Of a stretch of 64,000 nt of DNA, positions 60,295 to 64,000 are shown in pieces. Every line of letters starts with the position of its first letter. The stretch's first letter is position 1. The notes beneath the pieces are model-generated. The model did no database searches. It was not told the origin of the DNA and was given only the letters and a program-made list of their open reading frames with translations. Source of the stretch: Arachidicoccus ginsenosidivorans (GTDB taxonomy: Bacteria > Bacteroidota > Bacteroidia > Chitinophagales > Chitinophagaceae). The position numbers and the translations under genes were made by a program. The DNA is taken from positions 558,001 through 622,000 of the forward strand of contig NZ_CP042434.1 in the NCBI RefSeq assembly GCF_007971385.1, written 5' to 3'.

Positions 60295-61170
60295 TTAGCT
60301 TTGGTTTAAAACATTTATTATATCTGCATATTCTGTTACTCTAATCGCACCTAATTTTAAAAACTTTTCCGGCCACGAAATCGCCTTATTTTTAAAGCAA
60401 CTATCCAAAATAAATAGCTTACGTCCTTGTTGGAGTGCAGCTTTGGCCTGAACTAATGTGCCTGAGGTTTCTCCCGCTTCAATAATTACAGTGCCTTCTG
60501 ATAATGCTGACATAGTTTTATTGCGCTCGGGAAAGAATAATCTATTACCCATAATTCCTTGTTGTCTATATCGATAAAAAGGAACTTGCGAGATCAGCAA
60601 ATGATTATGAGCAATAACATTTTGAATTTCTTTATTTTCTTTGGGATAAACCTTATCCAAGGGTGTCCCTATAACGGCGACAGTCCTCCCTCCATTCGCA
60701 ATAGCCGTTTTATGTGCATGAGTATCAACCCCGCGAGCCAAACCAGAAACAATAGTAAAATCATCTTCAACTAAAAGTTTAACAAGCTTTGCAGTCCTTT
60801 TTAACCCTTCAGGTGTAGGATTTCGAGTACCAACAATAGATACAGACCTGGTTGATAAATAATCTAAATTTCCACTATAATATAATAGTTCAAGTGGTTC
60901 CTTTGCATCATTTAGTTTTTCAGGATAATCATAAGTTCCTTTTATCAAAAGATTTGTCTTATAACCAAAAACATTATTAACAACAATTGCTTTGATTTCT
61001 TCGTAGAATTCCGTGGTCACTCCTTCATTTAGAAAATCTGACGGGCGGCTACCTGGATGCTGTGAAAATAAAACAGCAAGACGTTTATAGCTAGCTTTCT
61101 GCTCATTCCATAAAGCTTCGTATGCAACAATTTCCTTTAATGGTTCAATTGGAGGTCTACCTGTTAACAT
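60295..61170 (-). CDS. shosA: DprA/Smf-like Rossmann protein, ShosA-like antitoxin
   Basis: 291 residues. DprA core: LYYSGNLDYLSTRSVSIVGTRNPTPEGLKR, VSGLARGVDTHAHKTAIANGGRTVAVIGTPLDKVYP, FPERNKTMSALSEGTVIIEAGETSGTLVQAKAALQQGR. It has no C-terminal winged helix typical of housekeeping DprA and carries a divergent N-terminus. It is directly upstream of a PRTase gene, as in ShosTA. A -7 element TACTTTTG (61230-61223, minus strand) lies 52 nt before the ATG. The housekeeping dprA gene would be expected elsewhere in the genome. Confidence 0.8.
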   Translation of the reverse strand: MLTGRPPIEPLKEIVAYEALWNEQKASYKRLAVLFSQHPGSRPSDFLNEGVTTEFYEEIKAIVVNNVFGYKTNLLIKGTYDYPEKLNDAKEPLELLYYSGNLDYLSTRSVSIVGTRNPTPEGLKRTAKLVKLLVEDDFTIVSGLARGVDTHAHKTAIANGGRTVAVIGTPLDKVYPKENKEIQNVIAHNHLLISQVPFYRYRQQGIMGNRLFFPERNKTMSALSEGTVIIEAGETSGTLVQAKAALQQGRKLFILDSCFKNKAISWPEKFLKLGAIRVTEYADIINVLNQS

Positions 61171-61546
61171 TATTACTGTTTTAAAATTATTATTTAAAAA
61201 ATACGAAAATCTAATTGCTGCCCAAAAGTAAGATCAAATTTGATTCAGATCTAATTTCCTGTATTGACCTTAAAAAGGCGTCATAAGACAATATGTAAAT
61301 TTACACAAAAAAACTAACTTTTAGAACAAAAAAAAACAAAATTGCTAATATTTATAAAATCATTCTACTCCTTAATGCAATATATAACAGTACAAAAATT
61401 AACAAATAACAACAAATAATATCAGAAACTTAAATACATTTACAATAAATACCAATTTAATTAGCAATATTGATTGTACACTATCTTGTACCTTACTACT
61501 TAAATACTTACAATTATTCGTATTTTTGCGTCAAAGTCAATCCTAT
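61171..61546. other. AT-rich divergent spacer between the DprA-like and MarC genes
   Basis: 376 bp, strongly AT-rich (long A/T runs at 61310-61450). It holds two divergent -7 elements: TACTTTTG on the minus strand (61230-61223) for the DprA-like gene, and TATTTTTG on the plus strand (61521-61528) for marC. No gene is seen. Confidence 0.55.
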
Positions 61547-62128
61547 ATGCACTTCCAGTTTAATCATTTACTCACAGTTACTTTTACCTTGTTTGCGGTT
61601 ATTGATGCCCTGGGGTCCATCCCATTATTTATCTCCATTAAAGAAAAAAGCAAAGGACAGTTCAATGCCCGGAAAATTTCTATCATCTCAGGCATAATAA
61701 TGATCGGTTTTTTGTTTGTGGGACAGCAGTTTTTAGACCTAATGGGTCTTGATATTAAATCATTTGCCTTGGCGGGTGCCATCGTACTGTTTCTATTGGG
61801 CCTGGAAATGACCCTTGGACATGAAATTTTTAAAGGCGACAATAATCCAGAGTTGGGTATTATCGTTCCGGTTGCATTTCCACTTATTGCAGGCAGTGCT
61901 ACACTAACCACGATCATTTCTCTCAAAGCCATTTACAGCCAACTGGAAATTATTGGGGGTATCCTGCTCAACCTCTTTTTTGTGTATATTGTCATTACAT
62001 CCCTTAGGTGGTTTGAAAAAATGCTGGGGCCAGGAGGTATTATTGCCGTTAGAAAGATCTTTGGTGTAATATTACTAGCCATAGCAGTGAAGATCTTTTC
62101 TTCCAATATGGGGGCATTCGGTTCTTAA
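61547..62128 (+). CDS. MarC-family integral membrane protein
   Basis: 193 residues, six membrane helices. FAVIDALGSIPLFISI near 15-30 and VPVAFPLIAGSATLTTIISL near 110-130 are family marks. Start 61547 is chosen because the -7 element TATTTTTG ends at 61528, so the earlier in-frame start at 61526 would lie inside the promoter. Function unknown; not a drug pump. Confidence 0.9.
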   Translation: MHFQFNHLLTVTFTLFAVIDALGSIPLFISIKEKSKGQFNARKISIISGIIMIGFLFVGQQFLDLMGLDIKSFALAGAIVLFLLGLEMTLGHEIFKGDNNPELGIIVPVAFPLIAGSATLTTIISLKAIYSQLEIIGGILLNLFFVYIVITSLRWFEKMLGPGGIIAVRKIFGVILLAIAVKIFSSNMGAFGS

Positions 62129-62425
62129 TAATCAACTACCTGATTATCAAATTTTAATTTAAGCCCATTGCCTAAAAAACACAATCCATTTGGTCGATTC
62201 TATCAGCTTGTGCCTATGAAATAATAAAATCAACCCTTTTATTATCAAATAATTAAGGACGATCCACGAAATATCGTCACTAAACCGGTCATTTCACTAA
62301 ATATCGTCAATTTTCCGAGTCGTAACAATCACTTCTTATTCATTACTAATCATTTATACCATGGCACCCCAATTGCCAATTGGCAAAACAGTTGATAAAT
62401 TTATCAGTGTAAAAAAAAGGTACCC
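62129..62425. promoter_or_regulatory. Regulatory spacer upstream of NDH-2 with direct repeats and a palindrome
   Basis: AAATATCGTCA occurs twice as a direct repeat (62269-62279 and 62299-62309), exactly 30 bp apart. A perfect 14-bp palindrome TTGCCAATTGGCAA lies at 62373-62386, 40 bp before the start codon. No gene is seen. Confidence 0.5.
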
Positions 62426-63805
62426 ATGGAAGCGAACAAAAAACAACTCATTATTATAGGCGGCGGCTTTGCTGGCATCAATCTGGCAAGAAAACTCTAT
62501 AATAATCAATATTATGAAGTCACGGTTATTGACAAGCATAACTACAACTATTTTACGCCACTGTTATACCAAGTAGCCACCGGATTTCTTGAACCTTCGG
62601 CCATCAGCTATCCATTCAGGAAGTTATTCCAGCATACAGGCATTCATTTTAGATTGGCAGAATTAAACAGGGTGGACCCGGATAAACAGCTATTATTTCT
62701 ATCAGATAATAGCATTTTAAAATATGATATACTTGCTTTTGCAGCCGGTTCCACCACCAATTTTTTCGGTAACGCATTACTCCAAAAAAACGCCTTGTAT
62801 ATTAAAAGCATTGAAGATGCCATCAACATGCGCAACACGTTATTGGATGTTATGGAACGGGCCAGCGTAGAGAAAGACCCGGTTATCCGAAAAGCCTTAC
62901 TCACGATGGTGGTCGCCGGAGGCGGTCCAACTGGTGTAGAACTGGCTGGCATGCTCGCAGAATTCAAAGCGTGCCTGATGGGGATGGATTACCCAGAGTT
63001 GAAAGGAGAAACCCTCCAGCTGTATATGATTGAAGGGTCAGCTAATCTGTTGGCACCTATGAGCGATGCTTCTCACAAAGAAGCCTTTAAGACCTTGAAC
63101 AGGCTCAAAATTGATATTAGGCTCAATACAAGAGTGGAAAAATACGAAGCAAACCTCGTTTATCTATCCACTGGTGAAGTAATCCATGCCGGCACGCTTA
63201 TTTGGGCCGTGGGTGTAACCGCCAGGATTTTTCCAGGCATTGACCAGGACTGCCTGGATAAATCCCACAGGATGATAACCGATGCCTATAACAGGGTAAT
63301 AGGTTACCAACAAATCTATGCCATTGGTGACATCTCAGTGCAATATGGTGACACCAGATATCCTTCGGGACATCCGCAACTAGCTCAGCCCGCCATACAA
63401 CAGGGGAAAAGACTGGCTAAAAACCTTCTTCTGGCTGCCAAAGGAAAACCCATGCATCCTTTTCATTATTTTGATCGGGGAGACATGGCCATTATCGGGC
63501 GCTCCTGGGCGGTGGCTGACCTTTTCAGGCACAAAAAGCATCCAGTTCACCTGGGCGGCATTTTAGGTTTATTGAGCTGGTTATTTATTCACCTGGTTTC
63601 TCTGGTCAATTATAATAATAAAATAAAAACATTTTATAACTGGCTGGTGGCTTATCTCACACATGACCAGGTATTAAGGATGATCTTTCATGCAGATAAA
63701 CCCACTTCACAAAAAACACCCCGCCCTCATCCTCACTCCCTGCTTCCCGACCAGCCTGCGGCGCCTAAAAAAGTGGCCAATGGAAAGCAGCGAGTCTTAT
63801 TTTAA
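62426..63805 (+). CDS. Type II NADH dehydrogenase (NDH-2) family FAD oxidoreductase
   Basis: 459 residues. FAD motif IIIGGGFAGINLARKL at 9-24, the typical NYFTPLLYQVATGFLEPSAIS stretch, NAD motif VVAGGGPTGVELAGMLAEF near 160, and C-terminal FAD contact IYAIGDIS. A hydrophobic amphipathic end (LGGILGLLSWLFIHLVSLVNY) would bind the membrane. It passes electrons from NADH to quinone without proton pumping. The last 35 residues are Pro/His/Lys-rich. Probably regulated through the palindrome and direct repeats upstream. Confidence 0.9.
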   Translation: MEANKKQLIIIGGGFAGINLARKLYNNQYYEVTVIDKHNYNYFTPLLYQVATGFLEPSAISYPFRKLFQHTGIHFRLAELNRVDPDKQLLFLSDNSILKYDILAFAAGSTTNFFGNALLQKNALYIKSIEDAINMRNTLLDVMERASVEKDPVIRKALLTMVVAGGGPTGVELAGMLAEFKACLMGMDYPELKGETLQLYMIEGSANLLAPMSDASHKEAFKTLNRLKIDIRLNTRVEKYEANLVYLSTGEVIHAGTLIWAVGVTARIFPGIDQDCLDKSHRMITDAYNRVIGYQQIYAIGDISVQYGDTRYPSGHPQLAQPAIQQGKRLAKNLLLAAKGKPMHPFHYFDRGDMAIIGRSWAVADLFRHKKHPVHLGGILGLLSWLFIHLVSLVNYNNKIKTFYNWLVAYLTHDQVLRMIFHADKPTSQKTPRPHPHSLLPDQPAAPKKVANGKQRVLF

Positions 63806-63987
63806 GTGTAGCAAAGATCAAAAGCTAAAAAGATGATAGATATAAATCAGCTGTTTATATCTCTGATCCGGCTAATTAAACTTCGTTTTTCCTAATAATG
63901 GTCTGCAGCGCCTACTTATAACATGTAGAGAAACTAAACCATTTAAAAGTATGGCAGACAACTGAAGGCCAGTAAAATAAAAATAAA

Positions 63988-64000
63988 ATGAAAATTGTAG
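63988..64000 (+). CDS. Possible start of a gene running off the right edge
   Basis: ATGAAAATTGTAG after an A-rich stretch; only four codons (M-K-I-V) are visible. Nothing can be said about the product. Confidence 0.3.

Noticed and set aside
62260..62315. CRISPR-like spaced repeat
   Set aside because: Only two 11-bp copies, no further units and no cas genes.

Overview
The window is chromosomal DNA of a Bacteroidota bacterium, probably of the Chitinophagaceae/Sphingobacteriia side. The reasons are several TonB-dependent receptors and beta-barrel proteins, many SPII lipoproteins, WG-repeat, DUF2249, DUF3347 and DUF1266 proteins, absence of clear Shine-Dalgarno sequences, and repeated -7 elements of the Bacteroidota form TAnnTTTG. 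There is no rRNA operon, insertion sequence or CRISPR array. One tRNA (Gln, TTG) is present.

Layout. 1-3.8 kb: arabinose/galactose-type sugar locus (GH43, AraA-like isomerase, divergent AraC regulator). 3.9-9.2 kb: a probable metal-uptake regulon (TonB receptor + lipoprotein; NiCoT permease + lgt) whose two promoters carry the same 15-bp palindrome of Fur/Zur type. 9.4-14.2 kb: a seven-gene run of DUF2249, DUF1858, heme-copper-oxidase-like, MIP18/SufT, Rrf2 and hemerythrin genes that reads as a nitric-oxide / iron-centre stress module. 14.4-25.7 kb: DUF4185/5005-like propeller, BtuB-like receptor, HXXEE membrane protein, SufE-like protein without its catalytic Cys, WG-repeat protein, DUF1266 protein, and a cluster of lipoprotein, receptor remnant, di-heme peroxidase and molybdopterin-type domain. 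25.9-29.9 kb: copper handling (multicopper oxidase fused to a metal-binding domain and a C-terminal barrel, DUF3347, Cys/His-rich protein). 30-39 kb: two outer-membrane barrel proteins and an overlapping pair of envelope proteins of unknown function. 39-41.5 kb: a GIY-YIG/DUF2075 helicase-like gene translationally coupled to a MazG-like gene, a candidate defence pair. 41.7-50.8 kb: dienelactone hydrolase, sbcD, sbcC, SGNH-GH20 enzyme. 50.9-57.9 kb: tRNA-Gln, pnp, rpsO, then rlmD, rhomboid, pseudo-rhomboid and pdxH. 58.1-64 kb: rpe, TPR lipoprotein, a ShosTA-like PRTase/DprA pair, MarC and a type II NADH dehydrogenase.

A strong overall signal is sequence quality. Sixteen frame breaks occur in otherwise intact genes, including lgt and pnp. 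Fifteen are repaired by adding one base, nearly always in a homopolymer. I read these as mostly homopolymer under-calls in the assembly rather than real gene decay, and I annotate those genes across the break. The receptor remnant at 23.6 kb is different: most of the gene is missing.
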